From an uncultured archaeon (GTDB lineage: Archaea; Thermoproteota; EX4484-205; JAAOZP01): a stretch of DNA of 64,000 nucleotides. The stretch is taken from assembly GCA_938045545.1 (NCBI GenBank), contig CALIBN010000016.1, positions 27,914-91,913 on the forward strand, given 5' to 3'. Both the position numbers and the translations under genes were made by a program. The notes under the pieces are model-generated. The model ran no database searches. It had not been told where the DNA came from and saw only the letters and a program-made list of their open reading frames with translations. Below, one piece after another: positions 55,246-62,803 of this stretch; position 1 is the stretch's first letter; each line of letters begins with the position of its first letter.

Positions 55246-56139
55246 CTAAATCAATCTCTTCAAGTAATTGGCTGCTTGCTTCACAAGGTTATCTACATCG
55301 GAAAGAGTTGGCATCCGGTGGCGAATATGAAACGGTGTGCAGACTTCGAAGGAAATGTCTCCCGTAAAACCAATCTCTTTACATGCCTCGATGAATGGCT
55401 TGATTTCAACAATACCTTCACCAAGTGGTACATGATTCAGTGGGATGAGTTGTTGAATGACGAGCTCTGGTGTCGCTTTATAAGAAACCACCGGCGTACC
55501 TCGTTGAAAGTCAGCGATATGTGCGTGCACCAATAGTGGGCCAACCTTCTTGACCGCATCTCTTACCGATTCGCCTCGCATAGAGAGATGTGGAGGGTCG
55601 AGAACTATTTTCACTTGCTCTGATCCTATCTGTTCCACCATATCGAGCAGCGCATCGGTGGATTGCACGACCCCGGTATGCCATTCAAGAGCAATATCTA
55701 CATCAAAGGATTCGGCTATGGGCACTAGTTCTTTAATGCCCTCTACACACCAGTTCCATTGTTGCCAAGTTGATGCTTCTTGATAGATGACATCGCCTCC
55801 CGCATAGACCCGAACTGACGGTGCCCCCAGGTCCTTGGCTAAACGAAATGTTTCCCGGGCAAAGACGAGTGCCTGCTCCCGAGCTAACGAGGATGGCTGT
55901 GCCAGGTCAATATAGCCTGCTACCATGGAGAAATCGATGTCGCGTGAATCAGCATACCTTCGGATTTCCTGTGCCCGCTTGCTATCGAAGTCGAATGGCG
56001 AGCAGGTCGGACGCTTTGCCATTACTTCTACTGCCTGATAGCCAAATCGCTTAGCCCGGTCGATAATTTGCTCCAGACTTAATGCACCGCCTTCATAAAA
56101 GAAGCCTGCGTAAGTGATGCTATGCAGCGCAATCCTCAT
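55246..56139 (-). CDS. Xylose-isomerase-like sugar phosphate isomerase/epimerase
   Basis: The ~297-residue TIM-barrel protein starts at ATG 56139 (MRIALHSITYAGFFYEGGAL). Conserved parts include YQAVEVMAKRPTCSPFDFDS, SVRVYAGGDVIYQEASTWQQ, DIALEWHTG, VKIVLDPPHLSM and DISFEVCTPFHIRHRMPTL. These supply the Glu, His and Asp metal ligands of the AP-endonuclease-2/xylose-isomerase-like family. It likely isomerises or epimerises a sugar or inositol derivative. The whole gene is intact while its paralogue at 40542-41507 is frameshifted. Confidence 0.82.
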   Translation of the reverse strand: MRIALHSITYAGFFYEGGALSLEQIIDRAKRFGYQAVEVMAKRPTCSPFDFDSKRAQEIRRYADSRDIDFSMVAGYIDLAQPSSLAREQALVFARETFRLAKDLGAPSVRVYAGGDVIYQEASTWQQWNWCVEGIKELVPIAESFDVDIALEWHTGVVQSTDALLDMVEQIGSEQVKIVLDPPHLSMRGESVRDAVKKVGPLLVHAHIADFQRGTPVVSYKATPELVIQQLIPLNHVPLGEGIVEIKPFIEACKEIGFTGDISFEVCTPFHIRHRMPTLSDVDNLVKQAANYLKRLI

Positions 56140-56220
56140 TTCTTTGTCCTTTTTCAAGGCTTTCACCCTTTGGCGTTGGAATTGAAACTTCTATTTATGG
56201 TTTATGTCGTAGAATTTTCA

Positions 56221-56436
56221 TTATTCAATACTTGCTTCGGGAGAGAATCTCATATTTAGATCTACCAGAATCAATTTTTCAAGAAACGGACTTAAAATTC
56301 GTTTAAACTCCTGCCTCCATTTAACTTTCTCACCTCCAACCCAGCGATAAAATGGAGTGGAGTTCTTTCCGATGAAAATTGCTGCTCCTCGTGATTTCTG
56401 TTTCATAGGAGGAATTATCTTTATCTCTGCGATCAT
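56221..56436 (-). CDS. Doubtful 71-codon ORF
   Basis: Reads MIAEIKIIPPMKQKSRGAAI and continues to FSPEASIE. Composition is plausible but there is no recognised family, promoter or neighbour link. It may be a chance ORF or part of the surrounding decayed DNA. Confidence 0.2.
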   Translation of the reverse strand: MIAEIKIIPPMKQKSRGAAIFIGKNSTPFYRWVGGEKVKWRQEFKRILSPFLEKLILVDLNMRFSPEASIE

Positions 56437-57118
56437 ATGCTAATAAACTTTCGAGGATTAAGATTCTGATGGTTCTTTCTATCCTGACATGGAAACATCT
56501 TTTAGCATAACGCCTTGAATAGAGTTTGGCTCAAGAAACGCATCCCGTGCTGGTGGGATACAATAGCTGAAGACGATGAAGACCTTGTCTTCGAGGGGAT
56601 CATGGCTCCGCATCTGATGTATAAAGAATCGCGACCAGGATCGTCAAGGCTGTCCTGGTATGCAACCAGTCGATCCCCCTTAGAAGCTGCCACAGCCGCC
56701 GGGCCATGAAGAACCCTGTTAGCAACCTCAAAAGGTTTCTAACAATAGTCACTCAGGCCCAGATTAAACGAAACAGCTTTACCACCAAACTGATTTTCAC
56801 AAGCTCATATAAGGCTTTTGTCAAGATTGGAGAAAAAAAACGTTAGGCAGAGCTACTTAGGATAGAAAGGCTTTTTACGACGCCTCCTATAAATACTTTA
56901 ATCCAGTGGCGTCTACGGAACGCGCTAGTAACCCCAAAGCTTAATCGCCATCTAGGACATATTGTCCTTCGGCCTCTTTGGATTTCTTTGATAGTAACGC
57001 CAATATTTTCTTCATCGTGACAGATGAACGGTAGAATCGGCATAAAGATCATGCCTGTAATAATCTTTTCAATAATTCTGATGCACGCCAAGTTTATATT
57101 CTTTTAAGTCCTATCACA
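56437..57118. other. Gene-poor region
   Basis: No supported gene. Short ORFs here look like chance. The end (57090-57102, AAGTTTATATTCTTTT) is a TATA-like element at the right distance from the cofE remnant at 57119, suggesting a once-active promoter. Confidence 0.4.
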
Positions 57119-57303
57119 GTGAAGAAGATAGGAATTTATGGATTGAAGATACGCGAAGGCATTGATTCAGGAGTTGACCTTACAGGTCAATAGTCAAGGA
57201 GGCTGAGAAACAGACTTACGGGACAGAGGGAGGCGGCATAATTGTCATAACATTGAAAGTGGTCTCGAAAGCTGAAGGCAGGTTCATAGGCTTAGCTATG
57301 TGA
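57119..57303 (+). pseudogene. N-terminal fragment of CofE-like F420 gamma-glutamyl ligase
   Basis: From GTG 57119 the frame reads KKIGIYGLKIREGIDSGVDL. After a shift near 57185 it continues IVKEAEKQTYGTEGGGIIVI and TLKVVSKAEGRFIGLA, then a stop. This matches the N-terminal region of CofE (GIEGLPEIREGD, VVTSKIVSKAEGR), which adds Glu to coenzyme F420-0. The remaining two-thirds of the enzyme is absent. Confidence 0.65.
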
Positions 57304-57359
57304 AGCCTCAAAGAGGGCTAAAATGATATAGAATAAAGTCGCGCGTCCAGCTACGGAGG

Positions 57360-57510
57360 TTTAAGGACCCCCTACTTTGTCCTTCATGAATTTCAAAAGG
57401 TCCTCCCTCGTTTAACAACGTAGGCCATCCGTCAACCCAGCCGTGAATGGGCGGTAACTATCATTCAAAAAATAGACCGTTGCTACCAGAAGCCTATAGC
57501 GAAATCGCTT
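57360..57510 (-). repeat. Rearranged duplicate of the pelA 5' region
   Basis: Minus-strand 57405 to 57370 encodes TREDLLKFMKDKVG, matching TREALLKFMGEKYRD inside Pelota. Directly next to it, 57398-57505 repeats the region upstream of pelA at 52978-53075, sharing CTCCCTCGTTTAACAACGTA and ACCGTTGCTA. So an internal piece of a pelA copy has been joined to its promoter region, a deletion-bearing duplicate. It carries no functional gene. Confidence 0.55.
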
Positions 57511-57622
57511 AAAAATACCTTGATGTAAAGATCACTTGAAGAAAGCATTAAGGCTTATTATTGGTTTATTTATGTTAAATAATATTTTTTATACTTCCCT
57601 TCTAAAGCATTTCAAAACAAGG

Positions 57623-60361
57623 ATGAAGAAAATCATACTGGTAGTGCTTTTCACCATGATGCTGATTACACAAGTATTTTATTCTTGGAATAAAATTGCT
57701 TCTCAAGCTTTTCCGGAAGCTTTCGAGGGTGCTGGTCCAATTTTACAATCCAGAATAGTTATACATAGTTCTCTAGCCGCTTTCGCCAAGAAAAAAGTAA
57801 TCTTGCCTGGTTACCAATATGCTTCAGATAAAATAGAGTATTCTTTGCCTGAGAATTCAGTCGCATTTGGAACATTTAGTTCCGTAGCATGGAGTAACCT
57901 CTACTGGACAACAAGAGATTACCAGAGCCCTATTAAAGATGGTTCCGCCCTGTTCTGGAACGAGGTTTTTCAGATTCGTTACACACCTTTTTTGGATGAA
58001 AACTATTTCAGAATCAACAATACTTATCCCCTGGTCATTCAGAACTTTACAGTTCCATCATCCTATGATAATTTTGAAGTAAAATACATTTGGCTGGTGG
58101 TAAGGGTTTACTCCGGAAGTGTTAGGCTTCACGCGGAAATATGGAACTATGGGATGATTAGTTTCGGAACCTCTACGGAATCTGTGACTGTAACAGGCCC
58201 GTATGATTGGTGGATTACTCTAAAGATGAAGACCCCAAGGATCTTGAAGGCAGGCGTGGTATTTAGGCTTGAAGTACACTGGGAAACTGGGTCAAATCTC
58301 GAGGTAAAAATATTGCCTGAGCCTAAGGATGGTGATGACAATGCCCAGGGCAACGCTAGATTCTACAATACGATCTCCGGGAATATAGAAGACATAGCTG
58401 GGAAGATGCTTGTAGGAGTATTCACTCACCCGGCAAGCAACACCTATTCGACGAGTTTCGCCCCGTGGTCTAAAGCTCTTCTCCTAAAAAATTACCGACT
58501 CTATCTTCATGGCCGGAACATACCTAGAAGCGGGATATTAATGAGGGTTAATTCGCTGACCTTCGGAACTGCAGAGATCCCTGAGGTGCGATTAGCATTA
58601 CCCTTCGACGAGCTAGCGTTTTGGACAACTATTCAGGGCTCGACAAGCTTCTCAGGAGGCATGGTTGAGATATCCTCTGATTTAATGTCGCTAGATCAGA
58701 GTAGAACCTCCTATGATAATAATTATCTACCACCCTTCTTCAGGCCCTTCGCCCTACTATCGGTATTCACGGACAATGCGGGGAAACCTTGGGGGGAATG
58801 GGAGATAGGCGGAGAAACCTGGAAGGCGTACGTTGAGGACTTTTACAGTAATCTTCATGCTTTACCGGCGGACAGGGTTGAACAGAGGGAATTCGGCTTA
58901 AAAGTTACATACCCGCTCTATTTCTACCCTCCGGCTTCACCCTCTTACGGGTTCCTGAATTTCACGGCCAGTTTTAACTGCAGCGTGGAGGTTTCCCGTC
59001 CAGGACCGGAATTCTACTCGAACTACTCCGTTTCCCCTTTCAGTGATGCATCTTGGAATATTTCGAATTTAAACCTCTCTTTTACAGCTCCACATTACTC
59101 CTCCGTGGCCATAAAGATAGGCCCGGTTCCAGGGGATTGGGCCATTCAAGAAGCATCCGTTACTCCTGGTCCAGGCGGGGGAACGCCGTTGATATCCATC
59201 GTGAATAGCGATATAATGATAAGCGGGATCTTAATGGGGGCTTCAAACACCTACTCAGGTAGAGCTGAAATCCATGTGAAGGCTGACAATTATTTGGAGA
59301 CTCCAGCCGCTTACATAAGGTTTAGGTGGATGGGCGTTTCCACGTCGATCCTCTTAGTGAACGATACCATAAGGATGGAGGCGAGGGCGGCGTCAGCCAT
59401 CCCAAGCTTCCCACCCGGAGTAATCTTGATTAAAGCCGTTGGGCCCACGGGAGTTTTGTTCAATCAATCACTCAACCAGCTTGACCAAAACGGGGTGAAC
59501 ACAGGGGACCTCGATTTAAATCGGGCCGGACGTTACTTAGTCAGCACAACCTACAAGTCTTCTGATGGCCTTAGGGTGGGAGCGACGAGGGCTTCCTTCG
59601 ATGTCCTAAAGGTCTCCGTGGCCACCGATAGGAAGGTTGTTCCATTAAGCTCACCCACCGTCACTATCGAATTAGTTCCTTCAAACGTTTCTCTAATAAG
59701 CTCGACCAAGTTCGTTTTAACATTCCCCAACGGTTCGACCAAGCCAGGTATGTTTAACCAAGTGGGTGACAAGTTCGTCAGAGAACTCTCGTTTCCACAG
59801 ACAGATCCTTCCGTCATAGGTAACTGGAGTATAGCTGCCTCGGTCCTGCTCCTAAACGGAATTGAAAGACAACTGCCCTCGATAAGCTTTATCGTCTCTG
59901 ACGATATTGCACCAGCCATTTCAAACATAACGCAATTGCCTAGGGAAGCCACTTTCATGGAGGAGGTAAACATAACTTGCACAGTTACCGACAAGGGCAC
60001 AGGAGTCAGGTCAGTATGGGTCACCTACAGCTCTGAAGCCGCAGGGGGAAACGTGACCGCGAAGCCGGTTGGCCCAAACACCTACTCCGCCATAATCCCG
60101 AGGCAGCCTCCCTTCACCACGGTTTCCTATAGAGTCCATGCAATCGACAACAGCGGGAACATAAGCACCTCCGAGACACTCACCTATAATGTTGCGATCC
60201 CCATATGGTTTTCAACCATATTAATACTGGTTTTAAGCATAATAATCATACTAATAGCATGGTTATACAGGAAACACCGTAGAATTCCTCCCCCACCACC
60301 GCCACCACCGATAGTGGAAGAACTTGGAAAGTTATCTGCTAGCTGGAGGAGGAGAGGATGA
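57623..60361 (+). CDS. Very large secreted surface protein with C-terminal anchor
   Basis: The ~912-residue protein starts at ATG 57623 (KKIILVVLFTMMLITQVFYS, signal peptide). An earlier TTG at 57536 would add 29 residues. It has many Ser/Thr/Tyr/Asn residues and repeated beta-sandwich segments. Near the C-terminus, Ig-like domains (VNITCTVTDKGTGVRSVWVT, FTTVSYRVHAIDNSGNISTS) resemble animal-like or S-layer adhesin repeats. One transmembrane helix (WFSTILILVLSIIIILIAWL) is followed by Lys/Arg and a poly-Pro tail (RRIPPPPPPPP). Potential N-glycosylation sites are frequent. It is probably an S-layer or adhesion protein. No specific family recognised. Confidence 0.7.
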   Translation: MKKIILVVLFTMMLITQVFYSWNKIASQAFPEAFEGAGPILQSRIVIHSSLAAFAKKKVILPGYQYASDKIEYSLPENSVAFGTFSSVAWSNLYWTTRDYQSPIKDGSALFWNEVFQIRYTPFLDENYFRINNTYPLVIQNFTVPSSYDNFEVKYIWLVVRVYSGSVRLHAEIWNYGMISFGTSTESVTVTGPYDWWITLKMKTPRILKAGVVFRLEVHWETGSNLEVKILPEPKDGDDNAQGNARFYNTISGNIEDIAGKMLVGVFTHPASNTYSTSFAPWSKALLLKNYRLYLHGRNIPRSGILMRVNSLTFGTAEIPEVRLALPFDELAFWTTIQGSTSFSGGMVEISSDLMSLDQSRTSYDNNYLPPFFRPFALLSVFTDNAGKPWGEWEIGGETWKAYVEDFYSNLHALPADRVEQREFGLKVTYPLYFYPPASPSYGFLNFTASFNCSVEVSRPGPEFYSNYSVSPFSDASWNISNLNLSFTAPHYSSVAIKIGPVPGDWAIQEASVTPGPGGGTPLISIVNSDIMISGILMGASNTYSGRAEIHVKADNYLETPAAYIRFRWMGVSTSILLVNDTIRMEARAASAIPSFPPGVILIKAVGPTGVLFNQSLNQLDQNGVNTGDLDLNRAGRYLVSTTYKSSDGLRVGATRASFDVLKVSVATDRKVVPLSSPTVTIELVPSNVSLISSTKFVLTFPNGSTKPGMFNQVGDKFVRELSFPQTDPSVIGNWSIAASVLLLNGIERQLPSISFIVSDDIAPAISNITQLPREATFMEEVNITCTVTDKGTGVRSVWVTYSSEAAGGNVTAKPVGPNTYSAIIPRQPPFTTVSYRVHAIDNSGNISTSETLTYNVAIPIWFSTILILVLSIIIILIAWLYRKHRRIPPPPPPPPIVEELGKLSASWRRRG

Positions 60362-60438
60362 AGGTAGCAATATCTGGCAGGGCTTACGAGGAGCTTAAGA
60401 GGGAAAGAGAAGCCGCCGGAAACATAACAGCCCAGTGA
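60358..60438 (+). CDS. Very short antitoxin-like ORF
   Basis: Encodes 26 residues beginning MKVAISGRAYEELKREREAA. ATG overlaps the stop of the large surface protein (ATGA). The start looks like the first part of VapB-type antitoxins but lacks the rest of the domain. It could be a truncated antitoxin or a chance ORF. Confidence 0.25.
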   Translation: MKVAISGRAYEELKREREAAGNITAQ

Positions 60439-60518
60439 CAACATATCCGTCCAAGCACAACTGTTAAGCTGGCGGAACAGAAAAATATTTAACCCCCCTT
60501 ATACCCGATAAAACCCGC

Positions 60519-60633
60519 GCCGGCGTAGCTCAGCAGGTAGTTTAACGGCCTATAGCAGCGGGCTGTTAACCCGTTGGTCGGAAGTTCGAGACAAGTAAAT
60601 ATATAAAAAATTGCGAAAATCTTCCCGCCGGCG
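60519..60633 (+). tRNA. tRNA-Asn(GUU) with introns in the D loop and the T loop
   Basis: Acceptor GCCGGCG/CGCCGGC, T8-A9, D stem with GCTC/AGC, anticodon arm GCGGG-CTGTTAA-CCCGT (anticodon GUU), T stem GGAAG/CTTCC, discriminator G. The D loop has about 13 extra nt (TTTAACGGCCTAT). The T loop has about 29 extra nt, AT-rich (CAAGTAAATATATAAAAAAT region). Removing both restores a standard 73-nt tRNA. A T-loop intron is rare and distinctive. Confidence 0.85.
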
Positions 60634-60950
60634 CTTTCTGTTTTCTACATCGAAATAAACTGAGACGCCTATATAGGCTTCAATATCCTCCCCCTTCTAC
60701 ACGCACAAGTTAACATCTTCTAGGTCCAGGCCATACTCATTAGCGCACGCGTGCACGCTAACATAAACCCGCGCGGGGGCTTGAAATAAGGCTTTCCAGT
60801 GTGTATCAAGTCCTCAACATGCTTGCTCAAGGCTTTCCACATCCTCTTTAAAGGTTAGAGTAAACGACCAGGAGAAAGTTGTGAAAGCGATTATTGGGCG
60901 CAATGATGAAGAGGCTCTCACTTTTTCGCCGTTCCCCTCTCTTACTTCCT
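60634..60950. other. Intergenic region after tRNA-Asn
   Basis: No supported gene on either strand in these ~317 bases. Short Ala/Cys-coding pieces are not convincing. The 3' side is the end of a minus-strand operon. Confidence 0.4.
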
Positions 60951-61367
60951 TCAGAACCTGATCCTAATCAGGCCATAAATCACGCAGGGGATGAAGTAGA
61001 AAATCCATCCGAGGGTTAGGAGCTGGACTACGTAAGGTGGTTCAAGCGTTAAGACAAAGTATAACGTGAACAGGATCATGGATACGAGGCTGAACATGAT
61101 GGCCAGCAGCCAAAGGATCCTACCCCTCGGTTTGAACCGCTTGAGCAGGATTCCGAGAATAGAGGCCAAAGTGAGAAACAGCCATTGAGCAAGGCCTGCT
61201 AGATGCCCTATAGTCGAGTACCGTGGATCGTAAACATAAGTCAAAAAGAGTATTATGGTAATCGCAAGGAAAAAAATTGAAAGATATGGTGTGAAAGGAA
61301 TCTTTAACAATATCCGGTCAATCACTCTCTGAATCACAATTCTATAAGACAACTTGTTTCCCTCCAA
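60951..61367 (-). CDS. Small four-helix membrane protein next to the Cys-rich exported protein
   Basis: The 138-residue protein has four hydrophobic segments (YLSIFFLAITIILFLTYVYD, GLAQWLFLTLASILGILLKR, LWLLAIMFSLVSMILFTLYF, LLTLGWIFYFIPCVIYGLIR). It starts with TTG at 61367, immediately after the TAG of the Cys-rich gene, so translation is coupled. The pairing and size recall bacteriocin immunity or transport helpers, but the function is inferred only from position. Confidence 0.55.
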   Translation of the reverse strand: MEGNKLSYRIVIQRVIDRILLKIPFTPYLSIFFLAITIILFLTYVYDPRYSTIGHLAGLAQWLFLTLASILGILLKRFKPRGRILWLLAIMFSLVSMILFTLYFVLTLEPPYVVQLLTLGWIFYFIPCVIYGLIRIRF

Positions 61368-62192
61368 CTATGGGCAACCCATGCATTCTGGTAAGTAGCT
61401 CGTATCAGGAGTGCAATCTCGGCAATAGGAGTTCCAACTAATACAGTTTGTGTAAAAGCAACTAGGGCAATAAAGCCCCACGCACATCACTACAACCGTA
61501 AGATTTGGAAAACCGATGCAGTAAGCACAACAGTAAATGAGTTGAGGTATGTCATAAGCAAGGCATTCCTGAAAACAGAATTGGCAGGTACCGCATGGTG
61601 GCGAGCAGGACGGTGGCGGTACGCCAGTCAAGAACGCGTGATCAATTGGATTAATTACCTGATTAGCCTGAATTGTAGGTACAAGCTTGCCCCCAGTTAC
61701 CCGGCCTTTTTCAGCCCTGACTAGAACCTCTAGGATACGATAATCTTCATCTGCTCTATATACTGTTGCTTCTTGATACGGTTTCACGAATACTACAGCA
61801 AAAACTAATCTTGATTTGGGATCTCCAACAAATCTTATTCCAACTACCATGTACTCAGTTGGTTTATGATCTACAACCTTTTTGGCCCTCATAGCAGTGG
61901 AGTCATCCAAGGAAGGTTGGTACCCTATCTCGGATAAGATTGAAGCAACTAGCTGGAATTCCTTTGTGCTTAATGCTTTTTCCACTGCTTCCTCCTTCTC
62001 CTGGCCTTCGAGGCTCTTTATTTCAGCGGTCTGCGCGGATGCTTGCTGCTCACTGTTGCTTGTTCCGCAGCTTCTACACCTGTACGCGGCCCCGTGATTG
62101 CTGTTCAAGGGAGAGACGATGCTCAGGAAGAGTATGAGAAGCAGAGAAACCACTATTACTCCAGCAGCTCTAATTAGGATACTATTGTTCAC
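61368..62192 (-). CDS. Cys-rich exported protein, archaeocin-precursor-like
   Basis: The 274-residue protein has an N-terminal signal sequence (AGVIVVSLLLILFLSIVSPL), then a hydrophilic domain (~40-190) with ADEDYRILEVLVRAEKG. The C-terminal ~75 residues hold about 18 Cys, many in C-x2-C, around a hydrophobic centre: SCSPPCGTCQFCFQEC, IYCCAYCIGF, VVVMCVGLYCPSC, YCRDC, PECMGCP. A large leader followed by a Cys-rich hydrophobic C-terminus resembles halocin C8-like archaeocin precursors, where the C-terminal part is released. This is a resemblance, not proof. A decayed second copy of its 5' part lies at 62454-62735. Confidence 0.65.
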   Translation of the reverse strand: MNNSILIRAAGVIVVSLLLILFLSIVSPLNSNHGAAYRCRSCGTSNSEQQASAQTAEIKSLEGQEKEEAVEKALSTKEFQLVASILSEIGYQPSLDDSTAMRAKKVVDHKPTEYMVVGIRFVGDPKSRLVFAVVFVKPYQEATVYRADEDYRILEVLVRAEKGRVTGGKLVPTIQANQVINPIDHAFLTGVPPPSCSPPCGTCQFCFQECLAYDIPQLIYCCAYCIGFPNLTVVVMCVGLYCPSCFYTNCISWNSYCRDCTPDTSYLPECMGCP

Positions 62193-62453
62193 CTTCCCTT
62201 ATAACCCCCCTGAAGAAAAAAGGTGGAGGTAGTATTTATTTTTTTAATACGTATAAAATCGAATTTGTGACCCGCCTCAAGCTTGAAAAGAAAGCTGTTG
62301 AGGGAATGCTACTACTACAAATGCTTAAATTAAGCATTTTAATCGAGGCTTTCTTGACTTTTTAACCAGTTTTTGAAGATTCGATAAAATTGCAACATTT
62401 AATCACACACTATCTGAGCTACGCCGGCGCGGCTTAACGTTAAATGTCTGGGA

Positions 62454-62735
62454 TTAAAATATTTTTCTATTCTCTAAGCCTGAAAAAAGACCTATTAGAC
62501 CCAGAAGCATTACTACTATGCTCGTGAACAGGAAAAAGGGGTATGTTATGCCTAAGGCATCCCCGTGTTCACGGTGTAGTATACCAGTACGGCTCCGCGC
62601 GCGCTTACTGCACTTGCTCCACAGCTTTTTACACGTGTATGCAATCCTGTGATTACTACTCAAGGAGAGGATGAGGAATAGGAGAAATCACTATTACCCT
62701 AGCAACTTTGATGGATACGGTTGTTTACTCCCCCT
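62454..62735 (-). pseudogene. Decayed second copy of the Cys-rich exported protein gene
   Basis: Minus strand from 62735 is clearly related to the start of the intact gene at 62192: both have GTRAACAA, TAATAGTGRTTTCTC, and code for SNHxxAYxCxxxxS. In this copy the signal-peptide part is out of frame. A 69-codon ORF (62663 down to 62454) starts SSNHRIAYTCKKLWSKCSKR and ends in an unrelated hydrophobic stretch (ITYPFFLFTSIVVMLLGLIG). So the locus once had tandem precursors, or the gene was rebuilt by recombination. The flanking bases up to 62803 show only AT-rich sequence. Confidence 0.6.
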
Positions 62736-62803
62736 TGCTATCTCCTGAAGTAGAAAAATATTTTTCTACTCTCCAAACCAGAACATAGCGCGCTTTGCAC
62801 ACT

